Assembly: GCF_003052295.1 (NCBI RefSeq)
Contig: NZ_QBLC01000003.1
Coordinates: forward strand, 248,001-312,000
Source: Trichococcus paludicola
GTDB taxonomy: Bacteria > Bacillota > Bacilli > Lactobacillales > Aerococcaceae
DNA length: 64,000 nt
Reading direction: 5' to 3'
In this document: piece by piece, positions 34,926-44,230 of the stretch
Layout: each line of letters begins with the position of its first letter
Numbering within the stretch: the stretch's first letter is position 1
Program-made: the position numbers and the translations under genes
The notes under the pieces: generated by a model
The model's input: only the letters and a program-made list of their open reading frames with translations
Told to the model about the DNA's origin: nothing
The model's database searches: none

Positions 34926-37016
34926 ATGGCTGCACAACTAACCAAAAAAAATCGGAATGCTTCAGCGTTTATGGATGTAGGGATTGCGACGTTTGTAGTC
35001 CTCATTTTGGCAATGATCATTATTCCATTACCTGCACCACTTCTTGATTTACTGTTGATTGTGAATCTAGCCTTGTCCATGACGATCCTGTTGTTGACGT
35101 TATTCACTAAAAATGTCCTGGAATTTTCAACTTTTCCGACGCTCCTTTTACTGACGACCATGTTCAGGTTGGGGCTGAATATCTCTTCAACGCGGTTGGT
35201 TCTGACTGAGGGCGATGCTGGCAAGGTTATCGATACATTCGCGAATTTGGTTGCCGGAAATAATATCATAGTCGGTGCCGTCATTTTTATCATCATTTTC
35301 ATCATCCAAATGATCGTCGTGACGAATGGTGCGGGTCGGGTATCGGAAGTATCCGCACGTTTCACGTTGGATGCGATGCCAGGGAAGCAAATGTCGATCG
35401 ATTCGGACTTGAATTCCGGTCTGATCAATGAACAGCAAGCAAAGCAACGACGCAACGATTTAGAGCGGGAAACACAATTTTTTGGGGCAATGGATGGTGC
35501 AAGTAAGTTTGTAAAGGGCGATGCTACCGCCGGAATCATTATTACCTTCATCAACTTGATCGGTGGAACGCTTATTTATTCTCTGCAACAAGGCATGCCC
35601 ATCATGGAAGCGTTGAATAAGTTCGGGAGATTGACAATCGGAGATGGTCTGGTCAGTCAGATCCCTTCCTTATTGATTTCAATCGGTTCAGGTATTTTGG
35701 TCACAAGGTCCGGAAACGCAAAAACATTCGGTACATCACTGATACCGGAATTGATGTCCAGTTCAAAGGTACTCTATCTGGTTTCCGCTATTTTACTCGT
35801 GTTCGCACTATTACCAGGGTTTCCAACATTCACCTTTTCAATGATGGCGATACTATTGGGCGGGTCGAGCTATCTTATCCAGCAAAATGAGACGAAAGCA
35901 CAATTTGAAAAAATAACCGAAGAACAACGCATTCTGGCAGGAGAGCGGATGCTTCAAAACCAGTCAAATGAGGAAACGGTCACTGCCCATCAAGTGGATC
36001 CTATATCCATTGAAATCGGCTACGGTCTGATCGCAATAGCTGATGAAACAAAAGACGATAATCTGATGAACCAAATACATAGCATCCGAAAACAGTGTGC
36101 CACGGAAATTGGCATTCTATTGAAGCCAATTCGCATCAAAGATAATCTGCAACTGAGCATGAATCAATATGTAATCAAAATTAAAGGGAACGTCTACGCA
36201 CAGGGTGAGTTGTATATGGATCGCTACTTAATCTTGTCGCCAGGAGATACAGAGTTTGCTTTTAACGGTATCGCAACAAAAGAGCCATCGTTCGGGCTGG
36301 ATGCCATGTGGATAACTGGGGATGATCGGGAAATGGCAGATTTGCAAGGGTATACGGTGGTAGACCCACTTACTGTGTTCGTTACACACCTTAAAGAAAC
36401 CATTTTTCAGCATAGTCAGGAACTGCTCGGCAGGCAAGAAGTGAAGCAACTATTGGAAACGCTGAAAGAAACGCATAACGTTGTCATCGATGAGTTGATA
36501 CCGGATATCCTTAGATTGGGTGAAGTGCAAAAAGTGCTTCAGAACTTGCTGAAGGAAAATATACCGATCACCGACATGGTTACTGTATTGGAGACGTTGG
36601 CTGACTATGGCACCACGGTAAAAGACATTGAACTACTGACGGAATACGTCCGTCAAGCACTGAAGCAAACCATCGTGAAAAATTATTTGGATGAAAATGC
36701 AGTGCTGAATGTCGTTACGATCCATCCAAACACTGAGGAAATGCTCGGTAAAAATATCCAAAAATCTTCATCGGGATCGATTCCACTGATTCAAGGAAAT
36801 AATGTCACAAAATTATTCGACAGCATAAAGAAAATCCATAACCATCTTGAAGCTGAGGGAAGACCGCATGTCCTGCTGGTGTCTCCAAAAATAAGACCCT
36901 CTTTAAAAAATCTGTTGACATTTAATTTTCCGGAAATAGCCGTATTATCTTTGAATGAAGTACCAAACGAAATCGCAATCGAATCAGTCGGTATGGTTGA
37001 GGATATTGCTATTTAA
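34926..37016 (+). CDS. flhA: FlhA export gate protein
   Basis: The largest export gate protein (696 residues). The N-terminal half has about eight membrane helices with family motifs FPTLLLLTTMFRLGLNISST, GNIIVGAVIF-like residues, and RFTLDAMPGKQMSIDSDLN (the FHIPEP region). The C-terminal cytoplasmic domain binds chaperone-substrate complexes (GYGLIAIADETK; LVSPKIRPSLKNLL). In many Firmicutes flhF and flhG follow; here fliA follows directly. Confidence 0.97.
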   Translation: MAAQLTKKNRNASAFMDVGIATFVVLILAMIIIPLPAPLLDLLLIVNLALSMTILLLTLFTKNVLEFSTFPTLLLLTTMFRLGLNISSTRLVLTEGDAGKVIDTFANLVAGNNIIVGAVIFIIIFIIQMIVVTNGAGRVSEVSARFTLDAMPGKQMSIDSDLNSGLINEQQAKQRRNDLERETQFFGAMDGASKFVKGDATAGIIITFINLIGGTLIYSLQQGMPIMEALNKFGRLTIGDGLVSQIPSLLISIGSGILVTRSGNAKTFGTSLIPELMSSSKVLYLVSAILLVFALLPGFPTFTFSMMAILLGGSSYLIQQNETKAQFEKITEEQRILAGERMLQNQSNEETVTAHQVDPISIEIGYGLIAIADETKDDNLMNQIHSIRKQCATEIGILLKPIRIKDNLQLSMNQYVIKIKGNVYAQGELYMDRYLILSPGDTEFAFNGIATKEPSFGLDAMWITGDDREMADLQGYTVVDPLTVFVTHLKETIFQHSQELLGRQEVKQLLETLKETHNVVIDELIPDILRLGEVQKVLQNLLKENIPITDMVTVLETLADYGTTVKDIELLTEYVRQALKQTIVKNYLDENAVLNVVTIHPNTEEMLGKNIQKSSSGSIPLIQGNNVTKLFDSIKKIHNHLEAEGRPHVLLVSPKIRPSLKNLLTFNFPEIAVLSLNEVPNEIAIESVGMVEDIAI

Positions 37017-37076
37017 TTTCACTCGAGGGTCAGTATACAAAATGAATTTTCAATCACCTGAAGATGGGAGCGGGAT

Positions 37077-37793
37077 ATGCAAAATATAGAGGACAGAGAA
37101 GCCACCATATTGAAGTACGTGCCTCTAGTCGAAAAAGTAGTCCGACACATTGGATTGAGTAATTCTGATTACGAGAAGAGCGATTTGGTGAACATCGGTG
37201 TCATCGGACTCATGGATGCCATCGATAAATACGATGAAGACAAGAAAGTCCCTTTTGAAAATTATGCATTTATTCGGATCAAAGGGACCATAATCGATGA
37301 GATTCGTCGTAATGGTCCGGTTTCCCGAACAGGGATGAATAAATTAAAGGATTACAGGCTGGCAGTGGAGTCGCTCCAGCACAGTTTAAAAAGAATTCCC
37401 ACCGAAGAGGAAATATGCCAAGAACTTCAGATCACTTCCAAACAATTAGGCCAAGTATATGATACGGCGTCTTATCTAGCTACGCAGTCATTGGAAAAAA
37501 TGATCTTTAATGATGAAGGCAGTGGCGTGGAATTGGGGGATATGCTCGTCGATACTCATGCCGTTTCCGTTGAGGAAGAATTGCTGAAGAACGAGCAGAT
37601 GGGAGCATTGAAGGGCGCAATCGGTCGCTTGAAGGAACGCGAACAATTGATTCTGCAACTGTATTATGTGGAAAAACTGCCGCTCAAGGAAATTGCCTTC
37701 ATACTGGAAGTTTCCGTCCCCAGAGTTTCTCAGATCCATGGGAAAATGATATTGAAATTGAAAGAAGAAATGAGGAGGGAAGAACTTGATTAG
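37077..37793 (+). CDS. fliA: FliA/SigD flagellar sigma factor
   Basis: The sigma factor for late flagellar and chemotaxis genes (238 residues). Region 2: YVPLVEKVVRHIGL, DLVNIGVIGLMDAIDKYDED, FENYAFIRIKGTIIDEIRR. Region 3 follows NGPVSRTGMNKLKDYRLA. Region 4 HTH: REQLILQLYYVEKLPLKEIA, FILEVSVPRVSQIHGKMIL. It should read the TAAA-N14/15-GCCGATTA-like promoters found at 2259, 4206, 15979 and 40247 and be held by FlgM. Its end overlaps the next gene by 8 bp. Confidence 0.96.
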   Translation: MQNIEDREATILKYVPLVEKVVRHIGLSNSDYEKSDLVNIGVIGLMDAIDKYDEDKKVPFENYAFIRIKGTIIDEIRRNGPVSRTGMNKLKDYRLAVESLQHSLKRIPTEEEICQELQITSKQLGQVYDTASYLATQSLEKMIFNDEGSGVELGDMLVDTHAVSVEEELLKNEQMGALKGAIGRLKEREQLILQLYYVEKLPLKEIAFILEVSVPRVSQIHGKMILKLKEEMRREELD

Positions 37794-38544
37794 AAGTTTG
37801 GATACAGTTGGCCATCAGTTCAACTTATTGCAGAAAAAGCAAGAAAACCTGAGCACAAATATCGCCAACGTGAATACCAGCGGGTACAAATATCAAGAGC
37901 TTGTCCAAAGTACAACTGAAACTTTTCAATTTGGGAATAACTTAAACGGTCCGATGCTGAATCAGCAGAATCCGATTGATGGACTGAATTTCGGAAATCA
38001 GATAGATACAGCTTACCGCAATCTGAGCCAAGGTGGCATTAAGGGCACGAATTCAAGCAATGATTTTGCTCTGATGGGGGATGCTTTTTTTACAGTTCAG
38101 ATGCCAAACGGTGGACAAGCTGTTACAAGAAACGGCAATTTTGCGGTTGATGCAACGGGCAATCTGACTACTCAGGAAGGCTACTTGGTGCTCGGCAGAA
38201 ACCAAGCTGGACAAATAGCTACCATTCCAGCAGGCAGTGTGCCGTTTACTGTCGACCAGACAGGAAATGTCAACGCTACCGGCGTCCGTTTTTTGTTGAC
38301 GGATAATGTGGAAGCAGAAAACCTTCAATCAATTGGGGATACGTTATTTTCTTATCAGGCAGGGATGACAACGGACGATGACACGCTTGTCCTTCAAAAA
38401 TATTTGGAAACTTCCAATGTTGACATGACAGATCATATGGTCCAAATGATGCAGCTGACAAGAGAGTTTGAAGCGAATCAAAAAATACTGCATGCTTCAG
38501 ATGAGACGTTAAGCAAAGCAGTCAATGAAATCGGAAAAGTGTAG
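37786..38544 (+). CDS. flgF: FlgF-like distal rod protein (FlhO-like)
   Basis: A flagellar rod/hook family protein (252 residues). N-terminus: SLDTVGHQFNLLQKKQENLSTNIANVNTSGYKYQELVQ. The centre contains ALMGDAFFTVQMPNGGQAVTRNG, and the C-terminus YLETSNVDMTDHMVQMMQLTREFEANQKILHASDETL. TTG start with GAGGAGGGA upstream. With the next gene it matches the Bacillus flhO-flhP pair, which makes the distal rod. Confidence 0.88.
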   Translation: MIRSLDTVGHQFNLLQKKQENLSTNIANVNTSGYKYQELVQSTTETFQFGNNLNGPMLNQQNPIDGLNFGNQIDTAYRNLSQGGIKGTNSSNDFALMGDAFFTVQMPNGGQAVTRNGNFAVDATGNLTTQEGYLVLGRNQAGQIATIPAGSVPFTVDQTGNVNATGVRFLLTDNVEAENLQSIGDTLFSYQAGMTTDDDTLVLQKYLETSNVDMTDHMVQMMQLTREFEANQKILHASDETLSKAVNEIGKV

Positions 38545-38564
38545 GAAGAAGGAGATAGACAACG

Positions 38565-39347
38565 ATGAGTCTACCGATTAATATATCCAAAACTGCCATG
38601 AAAGCATTCCAGACAGGGATGGATAATATTGCGAATAATATTGCGAATGTAAATACTAATTCCTATAAAGCAAAAAATGTGAATTTCCAGGAACTGCTAG
38701 TCAATAATCAAACAGAAAATCAAAACTTGTTATTTTCTGAGGGGGTTGGGGATTTAGCGATTTCGACTGGGGTATCGAGCAATGTTTCCGGAATGGATCT
38801 TTCCCAAGGAAGTCTGGTCGAAAGTGCTGGCGATTTTCACCTGGCGATTTCCGGAGAGGGCTTCTTCAGAGTCAATGATGAGAATGGGAATGTCTTTTAT
38901 ACGCGGGATGGCGCATTCCAAGTGGGGCCGGATGGCGTGGTGACCAACTCAGCAGGGAATACCCTCGCAATCGAGCAAAATCTGTTGCCGACGCTGGATC
39001 TTACCGATGGGACCGTTTCGATTTCGGACAATGGCGAAATCTGGGTAGGAAGCAAAGGCGCTGCGACATTGGCGGGAAGGATTCCACTGTTTTATCCTGC
39101 ATCTGCTGATGCACTAGTCCCGGCCGGAGAAAATCAATATGTAGTGGCGGAGGGGACGCGTATGTATTCCTCTGCAGAAGGTTTTACGTTGGGAGGCATC
39201 CAGCAAAACTTTTTGGAATCATCCAATGTCGATTTGGCAGCCGCATTCACCGATATGATTGTGACCCAACGCGCTTATTCAATGAACCTGAAAGCAGCGC
39301 AAACTTCAGATGAGATTATGGGTGTCATAAACGGATTCAAGAGATAA
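38565..39347 (+). CDS. flgG: FlgG-like distal rod protein (FlhP-like)
   Basis: A flagellar rod family protein (260 residues). The N-terminus (TAMKAFQTGMDNIANNIANVNTNSYKAKNVNFQELL), the centre LAISGEGFFRVNDENGNVFYTRDGAF and the C-terminus FLESSNVDLAAAFTDMIVTQRAYSMNLKAAQTSDEIM identify it. It is probably the last flagellar structural gene of the operon. Confidence 0.9.
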   Translation: MSLPINISKTAMKAFQTGMDNIANNIANVNTNSYKAKNVNFQELLVNNQTENQNLLFSEGVGDLAISTGVSSNVSGMDLSQGSLVESAGDFHLAISGEGFFRVNDENGNVFYTRDGAFQVGPDGVVTNSAGNTLAIEQNLLPTLDLTDGTVSISDNGEIWVGSKGAATLAGRIPLFYPASADALVPAGENQYVVAEGTRMYSSAEGFTLGGIQQNFLESSNVDLAAAFTDMIVTQRAYSMNLKAAQTSDEIMGVINGFKR

Positions 39348-39403
39348 TGTAGTAACGTGAAGGGATCTCCTGCGGGAGCAAAAGATGGAGGAAGAGAGAG
39401 AAG

Positions 39404-40129
39404 ATGGCAATAATCGAAGTGGCTGGCGTAACAAAAGAATATCCTAGGGGCATCAAAAGTCTGAAGGATGTATCGGTTACCATCGAAGCAGGAGAGTTTG
39501 TGTATGTATTGGGCGCCAGTGGATCAGGGAAGTCCACTTTCATTAAATTACTTTATCGGGATATCAAACCCACAAAAGGAACGGTGACAGTTTGTGGACA
39601 CAATGTCGGCAAAATGAATAATCACGTCATACACCATCTGCGGCGGGAAATTGGCATTGTGTTTCAGGATTGTAAATTGTTGGCTGGCAAAACAGTTTTT
39701 GAGAATATCGCTTTTGCGCTGGAGGTCATGGGAGAAGATAATGAGGCTATTTCGGATAAGGTACATCGCTCGCTTGAAACGGTGGGGTTGGCGGATAAAG
39801 CAAACAGTTATCCAGACCAACTGTCCGGCGGTGAAAAGCAACGGGTTGCGATTGCACGTGCTGTCGTACATTCTCCGAAAATCATTCTTGCGGATGAGCC
39901 TACAGGGAACTTGGACCCGCGGACTTCTCTGGAAATTTTCCGTTTGTTCTACAGAATCAACAAAAGTGGAACAACTATCCTGATGGCCACGCATGACCAA
40001 GGCATCATCGAAAATTTTCGTTTCCGGATTCTCGAGATGAAAGATGGCTATCTAATAAAAGATCAAGAGAAGAAACAGCAAAATACGCTTCAGTATGATT
40101 TCAAACGAAAAGAGTATTTCATCGTATAA
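39404..40129 (+). CDS. ftsE: FtsE-like ABC ATPase without an FtsX partner
   Basis: An ABC ATPase of the FtsE type (241 residues) with [20 protein letters not shown] (Walker A), [14 protein letters not shown] (signature) and [13 protein letters not shown] (Walker B). The N-terminus and the [14 protein letters not shown] segment are typical of FtsE, which with FtsX controls cell-wall hydrolases. No FtsX or other permease is adjacent. It ends in a 20-residue Gln/Lys-rich extension. It lies at the end of the motility operon, 56 bp after flgG, so a role in wall opening for flagella or in division is possible; this is inference. It may be a second copy. Confidence 0.82.
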   Translation: MAIIEVAGVTKEYPRGIKSLKDVSVTIEAGEFVYVLGASGSGKSTFIKLLYRDIKPTKGTVTVCGHNVGKMNNHVIHHLRREIGIVFQDCKLLAGKTVFENIAFALEVMGEDNEAISDKVHRSLETVGLADKANSYPDQLSGGEKQRVAIARAVVHSPKIILADEPTGNLDPRTSLEIFRLFYRINKSGTTILMATHDQGIIENFRFRILEMKDGYLIKDQEKKQQNTLQYDFKRKEYFIV

Positions 40130-40160
40130 TAAATGGTGTTTTTTGATCCATAAAAAAGTG

Positions 40161-40198
40161 AGAGCTGTTGTGCATTCCTTTGCGCAGCAGTTTTTTGT
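40161..40198 (+). terminator. Terminator after ftsE
   Basis: A 10-bp stem pairs CTGTTGTGCA (40165-40174) with TGCGCAGCAG (40181-40190) using two G-U pairs, and six T residues follow. Confidence 0.82.
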
Positions 40199-40246
40199 TT
40201 ATATTGATAAGCAAATTTTGTTATGGGATTTCCAACAAAGCACTAT

Positions 40247-40272
40247 TAAATTTTCACAAACATTGCCGATTT
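40247..40272 (+). promoter_or_regulatory. FliA/sigma-D type promoter before chemoreceptor 2
   Basis: TAAA (40247-40250), 14 bp, then GCCGATTT (40265-40272). It lies between the ftsE terminator and the receptor gene. Confidence 0.75.
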
Positions 40273-40341
40273 AATGTTAAGGGCCTAAGTCATTCTTTTT
40301 GGAATGAAACAGGTAAGAAACAGTAAAGGGAAGTGAAAGAA

Positions 40342-42099
40342 GTGCAAGCATCAAATACAGCAGCAACAAGCGCAAAGTCAAAAACGAAAAGAAAATTTAA
40401 GATCCAATTATTGCAGTTTAAAAGCATCCGTACAAATCTACTTGTAGGATTCTCAATCATTGTCGTGGCTATCTTTTTGCTTGGATACAATAGTTACAAT
40501 ACATCCAAACAAATAAATGAGGATACTGACCGTATCGTGAATGTCAGTGTTCCAATTTTGGAACAGGCTGCTGAAGTCAGTTATTTAGTTGCAAGCCGTA
40601 TGTCAGTTGTAAACAGCTATCTTTTATCAGGAGATCCGATCTATTTGGAATTGTTTGAAAACTATACCCAACAAAGTGAAGCTATCCAAGTCAGTATTTT
40701 GGAGGCCAACGGCAACAAACAGGTGATTGTGGAATTATTCGAAGGAATCGATGAATGGACCCGGATCACGCGAGAAGAAGTCATCAACGTGTATCAAGCA
40801 GGCAATCAGGAACAAGCCATAAATACAATGTTTGAGAAAGCAGAGCCACTTGCGATTGAAAATATTGGTGCCATGGAAGGAGCTCTTGATGCCAGAATTG
40901 CTTCTATTCATGAAGAGGGGGAAGCTGTTGTTGCCCATGGAGATCGAGCAATGAGAGTGACCTTCATCGTATCCATATTTGCATTATTGCTGAGTATCGC
41001 TATCGCATTATTGATTTCTTCCGATTTGATGAAGCGTATCAAGCTATTGATGGACAAAACAACCGAACTGACACAAGGAAAACTGAATGGAGAACCTATC
41101 GACATCAAACATTTTGACGAATTAGGCAAACTGGGTGATGCGATCAATCAAATGCAGCAACAGTTGAAAGCCATTATTGTAAGCATTTCAGAAGCATCAC
41201 ATACACTTGAGGAGAACAGTAGGGACCTCCATCAAGCTTCAAAAGAAGTGAAGATAGGCACTGAACAAGTGGCTATCACAATGCAGGAATTGGCGACAGG
41301 ATCTGAAACCCAAGCAAGCAGCGCCAGCAACTTGGCGACTGTCATCGACGTCTTCAATGATGAGTTCCAAGCTGTTAATCGGAACACCATTCAAATTGCA
41401 GAAGGTTCTAAAGAAATCCTTGCAAATACAAATCAAGGCGAAGAACTGATGCAAAAATCAAGTCTGCAAATGAACATAATTCAGGACATCATGCAAGAGG
41501 CTGTCGATAAGATGAATATTTTGGAAAATCAGACCCAAGAAATCAACAAATTGGTCGGACTTATCCAAAATGTAGCGGATCAAACGAATTTACTGGCTTT
41601 GAATGCAGCAATAGAAGCCGCACGAGCTGGAGAACATGGCCGCGGCTTTGCGGTTGTAGCCGATGAAGTCAGAAAGCTGTCTGAACAAGTCGCCACTTCC
41701 GTCATGGACATTACAGGTTTTGTTGACACTATCCAAAAAGAATCAAAAAACGTAAGTTCATCCTTACAATCGGGCTATACCGAAGTGAAGTCGGGTGCTG
41801 CCCAGATTGATAAGACGAGCAATACATTCAATACGATGAAAATGCAATTGGACAGTATGGTGACGAATATTTCCGGCGTAACCAATAATTTGGCGCTGTT
41901 GGCTGAGAATACAAATAACATGAGTACGTCCATCGAAGAGATTGCTTCAATCTCGGAAGAATCCGCTGCTGGAGTCGAAGAGACATCGGCTGCCAGCCAG
42001 GAAATCAGCAGTTCCATGGAAGAAGTTTCGATGAATTCAGAAAGAATCGCAGGCCTTGCAGATCTGCTGAATCTGTTGGTCAAAGAATTTAAATTTTAA
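40342..42099 (+). CDS. methyl-accepting chemotaxis protein 2
   Basis: A chemoreceptor paralogous to the one at 2331 over its full length. N-terminal membrane helix ([20 protein letters not shown]), an extracellular helical bundle, second helix ([20 protein letters not shown]), HAMP region and signalling coiled coil with the conserved tip ([20 protein letters not shown]). Shared stretches include the pre-helix FKSIR and [23 protein letters not shown] 40342 has AAGGGAAG at a suitable distance; GTG 40333 is an alternative. The sensor domains differ more than the signalling halves, so different ligands are likely. Confidence 0.92.
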   Translation: MQASNTAATSAKSKTKRKFKIQLLQFKSIRTNLLVGFSIIVVAIFLLGYNSYNTSKQINEDTDRIVNVSVPILEQAAEVSYLVASRMSVVNSYLLSGDPIYLELFENYTQQSEAIQVSILEANGNKQVIVELFEGIDEWTRITREEVINVYQAGNQEQAINTMFEKAEPLAIENIGAMEGALDARIASIHEEGEAVVAHGDRAMRVTFIVSIFALLLSIAIALLISSDLMKRIKLLMDKTTELTQGKLNGEPIDIKHFDELGKLGDAINQMQQQLKAIIVSISEASHTLEENSRDLHQASKEVKIGTEQVAITMQELATGSETQASSASNLATVIDVFNDEFQAVNRNTIQIAEGSKEILANTNQGEELMQKSSLQMNIIQDIMQEAVDKMNILENQTQEINKLVGLIQNVADQTNLLALNAAIEAARAGEHGRGFAVVADEVRKLSEQVATSVMDITGFVDTIQKESKNVSSSLQSGYTEVKSGAAQIDKTSNTFNTMKMQLDSMVTNISGVTNNLALLAENTNNMSTSIEEIASISEESAAGVEETSAASQEISSSMEEVSMNSERIAGLADLLNLLVKEFKF

Positions 42100-42111
42100 T
42101 CCAAAAAACAG

Positions 42112-42153
42112 AAAACTCTCCAGTAAGCCGCTCAAGCTTACTGGAGAGTTTTT
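42112..42153. terminator. Bidirectional terminator between chemoreceptor 2 and the C39-like gene
   Basis: A perfect 17-bp stem (42112-42128 with 42137-42153, approximately) has A residues before and T residues after, so it can serve both convergent genes. Confidence 0.9.
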
Positions 42154-42183
42154 ATCTTCATCAATTGTGAAGGGTTCATTCAC

Positions 42184-42897
42184 TTATTCAATATAGATAG
42201 CCTGGCTGCCGAATTGCTCCCAAGAGGCAATGAATGCACTTTTTTCAACAGGTTGGTTTTTTTTGCCATAAGGATCATTTACGTAAAAAAAGGTATCATC
42301 ATAGCCAACTACAACGACACTGTGCTCATTATAACTGATGCTGACTTCCCCGGTTGGCGTTTGCCACACTTCCATATCAGCTACTGGGGCATAGCTTGTG
42401 CTGGTGATTGTCCAGACTGGGTATCCTTGATTCAAGGCATCAATCACAGCCTCAAATGGGCTGCCGGTGATATCCTTTATGCGATCTGATGACACGAAAT
42501 TAGAAGCTAAGATAGCTATCGGTCCATGGTAGACACTGAAACCAGAATTATAACCGGTAATGTCCCCTACGAAAGCATCGTTTGGGTTGCCGCGCAAGCC
42601 GTTTTCATAAATGATCGGAACAGAAGGGAGCCAAGCAGCGACATCATTTTTCGATACATCAACGTTGTTGTACTGCAGTATCATTGTAAGCGATGTCACC
42701 TCGCAACCATTATATAAAACAGGATGATCCATTTGGTTCAATAGAGGGACATCCAATAATACTTCTTTTGGAGCTTCTACTACAGCTGCCTGGTTATCCA
42801 AAACAGATGCACTTTCTGGGGGTGCAAGCCGGATGGATAATGTACTGACGATAATAATTATCAGCAACCCTCTTTTGAAAAGCGTTCGTTTCCGCAT
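42184..42897 (-). CDS. secreted C39-like cysteine peptidase family protein
   Basis: A 237-residue protein with an N-terminal signal or anchor (TLFKRGLLIIIIVSTLSI). A papain-like C39-type domain (Peptidase_C39_2 type) follows: YNGCEVTSLTMIL with the likely nucleophile Cys65, SYNEHSVVVVGYDD with His192, and YVNDPYG supplying the Asn/Asp at 207-208. The substrate is unknown; relatives are predicted extracellular peptidases. ATG 42897 follows GGAGG; reading further back to 43080 gives non-coding-like sequence. It is convergent with the chemoreceptor, and an inverted repeat lies in its promoter. Confidence 0.8.
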   Translation of the reverse strand: MRKRTLFKRGLLIIIIVSTLSIRLAPPESASVLDNQAAVVEAPKEVLLDVPLLNQMDHPVLYNGCEVTSLTMILQYNNVDVSKNDVAAWLPSVPIIYENGLRGNPNDAFVGDITGYNSGFSVYHGPIAILASNFVSSDRIKDITGSPFEAVIDALNQGYPVWTITSTSYAPVADMEVWQTPTGEVSISYNEHSVVVVGYDDTFFYVNDPYGKKNQPVEKSAFIASWEQFGSQAIYIE

Positions 42898-42924
42898 AAT
42901 TAGCCTCCTTCGAGTAGTGATGTA

Positions 42925-42955
42925 TTTATACAGTGCAAACAAACTGTTTGCACAA
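42925..42955 (-). promoter_or_regulatory. promoter and perfect inverted repeat before the C39-like gene
   Basis: On the minus strand a -10 (TATAAA, 42925-42930) follows a weak TTGTGC -35 (42950-42955) at 19 bp. Between and over them lies GTGCAAAC (42933-42940), 5 bp, then GTTTGCAC (42946-42953), a perfect inverted repeat placed like an operator. Confidence 0.5.
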
Positions 42956-43127
42956 TGCCAATGTAATAACTTATAAACCAAAATTAGAAATACCTGTATA
43001 ATAGTCGGCAGCAATCGAATAAAGTTAACCCGTTCTCCCAAAAATTCGCTGAAACAATAGAACCGAATCAAGCATGGCACGATCTTTGAGAAAGGAATGC
43101 TCCCAAAGAACAGCTATACTTATTTTG

Positions 43128-43155
43128 TTGACTCTGCTATCATAATAATTAGATT
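43128..43155 (+). promoter_or_regulatory. candidate sigma-A promoter of the lacI-type gene
   Basis: TTGACT (43128-43133), 16 bp, then TAGATT (43150-43155). It lies about 30 bp before the start codon. No copy of the operator found downstream occurs here, so the regulator does not look autoregulated through it. Confidence 0.45.
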
Positions 43156-43186
43156 GTAAGTGTATACAGGAAAGGAGGTGTTTCAA

Positions 43187-44170
43187 TTGGGAACAATGAA
43201 AGATGTAGCTGCTCTAGCGAAGGTTGGCGTCGGTACCGTATCGCGTGTGCTGAACAATTCTGGAGCTGTAAAAGAATCGACCCGCAGAAAAGTGGAAGCG
43301 GCGATGAAAGAGTTGAATTATATTCCTAATGCCTATGCACGCGGCCTGAAGATGAACAAGACGCACACGATCGCATTGATCATTCCGACAATCTGGCATC
43401 CGTTTTTTGCCGAATTTGCCTATTATGTGGAGCGGAATTTGTCTGAACATAAGTACAAGATGCTGTTGTGCAACTCTGATGTCAGCAATGACAAGGAACT
43501 GGAATATATTCAGATGGTTCAAGAAAATAAAGTGGACGGCATCATCGGCATCACCTATTCGGATTTGGATAATTTTGTCTCGTCGCATTTGCCTTTCGTC
43601 ACCATTGACCGTCATTTCAAGGAAGAAACGGTCTGTGTCACTTCGGACAACTTTCATGCAGGCCAGTTGGCTGTAGCAAAGTTGGTTGAGAAGGGTTGTA
43701 AAAAACTCGGGTATATCGGAACCCATTCACGCTTTCCGAGCGAGACGACAAAGAGAAGAGAAGGCTTTGTAGCGCAAGCTGAGCTTATGGAAATTCCTTA
43801 TGCCATCTACGATGGGGAAGACCCAGTTATGGAATTCAAGCAGGAGATACGAACCTTTCTCGAAGAAAATCCGGATGTGGATGGCGTATTTGCCCACACA
43901 GATTTTATTGCTTTGGATATTCTGGAAGTTTTGGAAGAAATGAATCGCAAAGTGCCGGAGGAAGTGCAGATTATCGGATGCGATGGCATCAAGATGGAAG
44001 CCGGTCGCAGACAGATCGTATCGACAATCCGTCAGCCCGTTGACTTGATGGCCAAAGCCGCAGTCGAAAAAATCATCCAAGTGATCGATGGCGAACCCGT
44101 CAAAACGAAGATCACTTTGCCAGTCCATTACGTAGAAGGACCGACAACAAAAAATGAAATTTTAAAATAA
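43187..44170 (+). CDS. LacI family transcriptional regulator
   Basis: A sugar-responsive regulator (327 residues) with an N-terminal HTH (TMKDVAALAKVGVGTVSRVLNNS) and hinge (YARGLKMNKTHTIALIIP), followed by a periplasmic-binding-like effector domain (TIWHPFFAEFAYYVE; DGVFAHTDFIALDILEVL; IIGCDGIKMEA). The start is TTG 43187, 8 bp after AAAGGAGG; ATG 43196 is too far. It most likely represses the adjacent ABC-GH32-fructokinase operon through the palindromic sites at 44251, 44381 and 44435. The effector is probably a fructose-containing sugar or a phosphate of one, by context. Confidence 0.9.
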   Translation: MGTMKDVAALAKVGVGTVSRVLNNSGAVKESTRRKVEAAMKELNYIPNAYARGLKMNKTHTIALIIPTIWHPFFAEFAYYVERNLSEHKYKMLLCNSDVSNDKELEYIQMVQENKVDGIIGITYSDLDNFVSSHLPFVTIDRHFKEETVCVTSDNFHAGQLAVAKLVEKGCKKLGYIGTHSRFPSETTKRREGFVAQAELMEIPYAIYDGEDPVMEFKQEIRTFLEENPDVDGVFAHTDFIALDILEVLEEMNRKVPEEVQIIGCDGIKMEAGRRQIVSTIRQPVDLMAKAAVEKIIQVIDGEPVKTKITLPVHYVEGPTTKNEILK

Positions 44171-44183
44171 TATGTTTTTGGTA

Positions 44184-44212
44184 TTGACAGAAAACGGTTA
44201 CTGAATTATTAT
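44184..44212 (+). promoter_or_regulatory. sigma-A promoter of the saccharide operon with overlapping cre-like site
   Basis: TTGACA (44184-44189), 17 bp, TATTAT (44207-44212): a near-consensus promoter. The spacer contains AGAAAACGGTTACT (44189-44202). This agrees with the catabolite-responsive element TGNAANCGNTNNCA except at the two outer bases, so CcpA control is plausible. Confidence 0.75.
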
Positions 44213-44230
44213 ATGTTTAAAGCAAAAACA

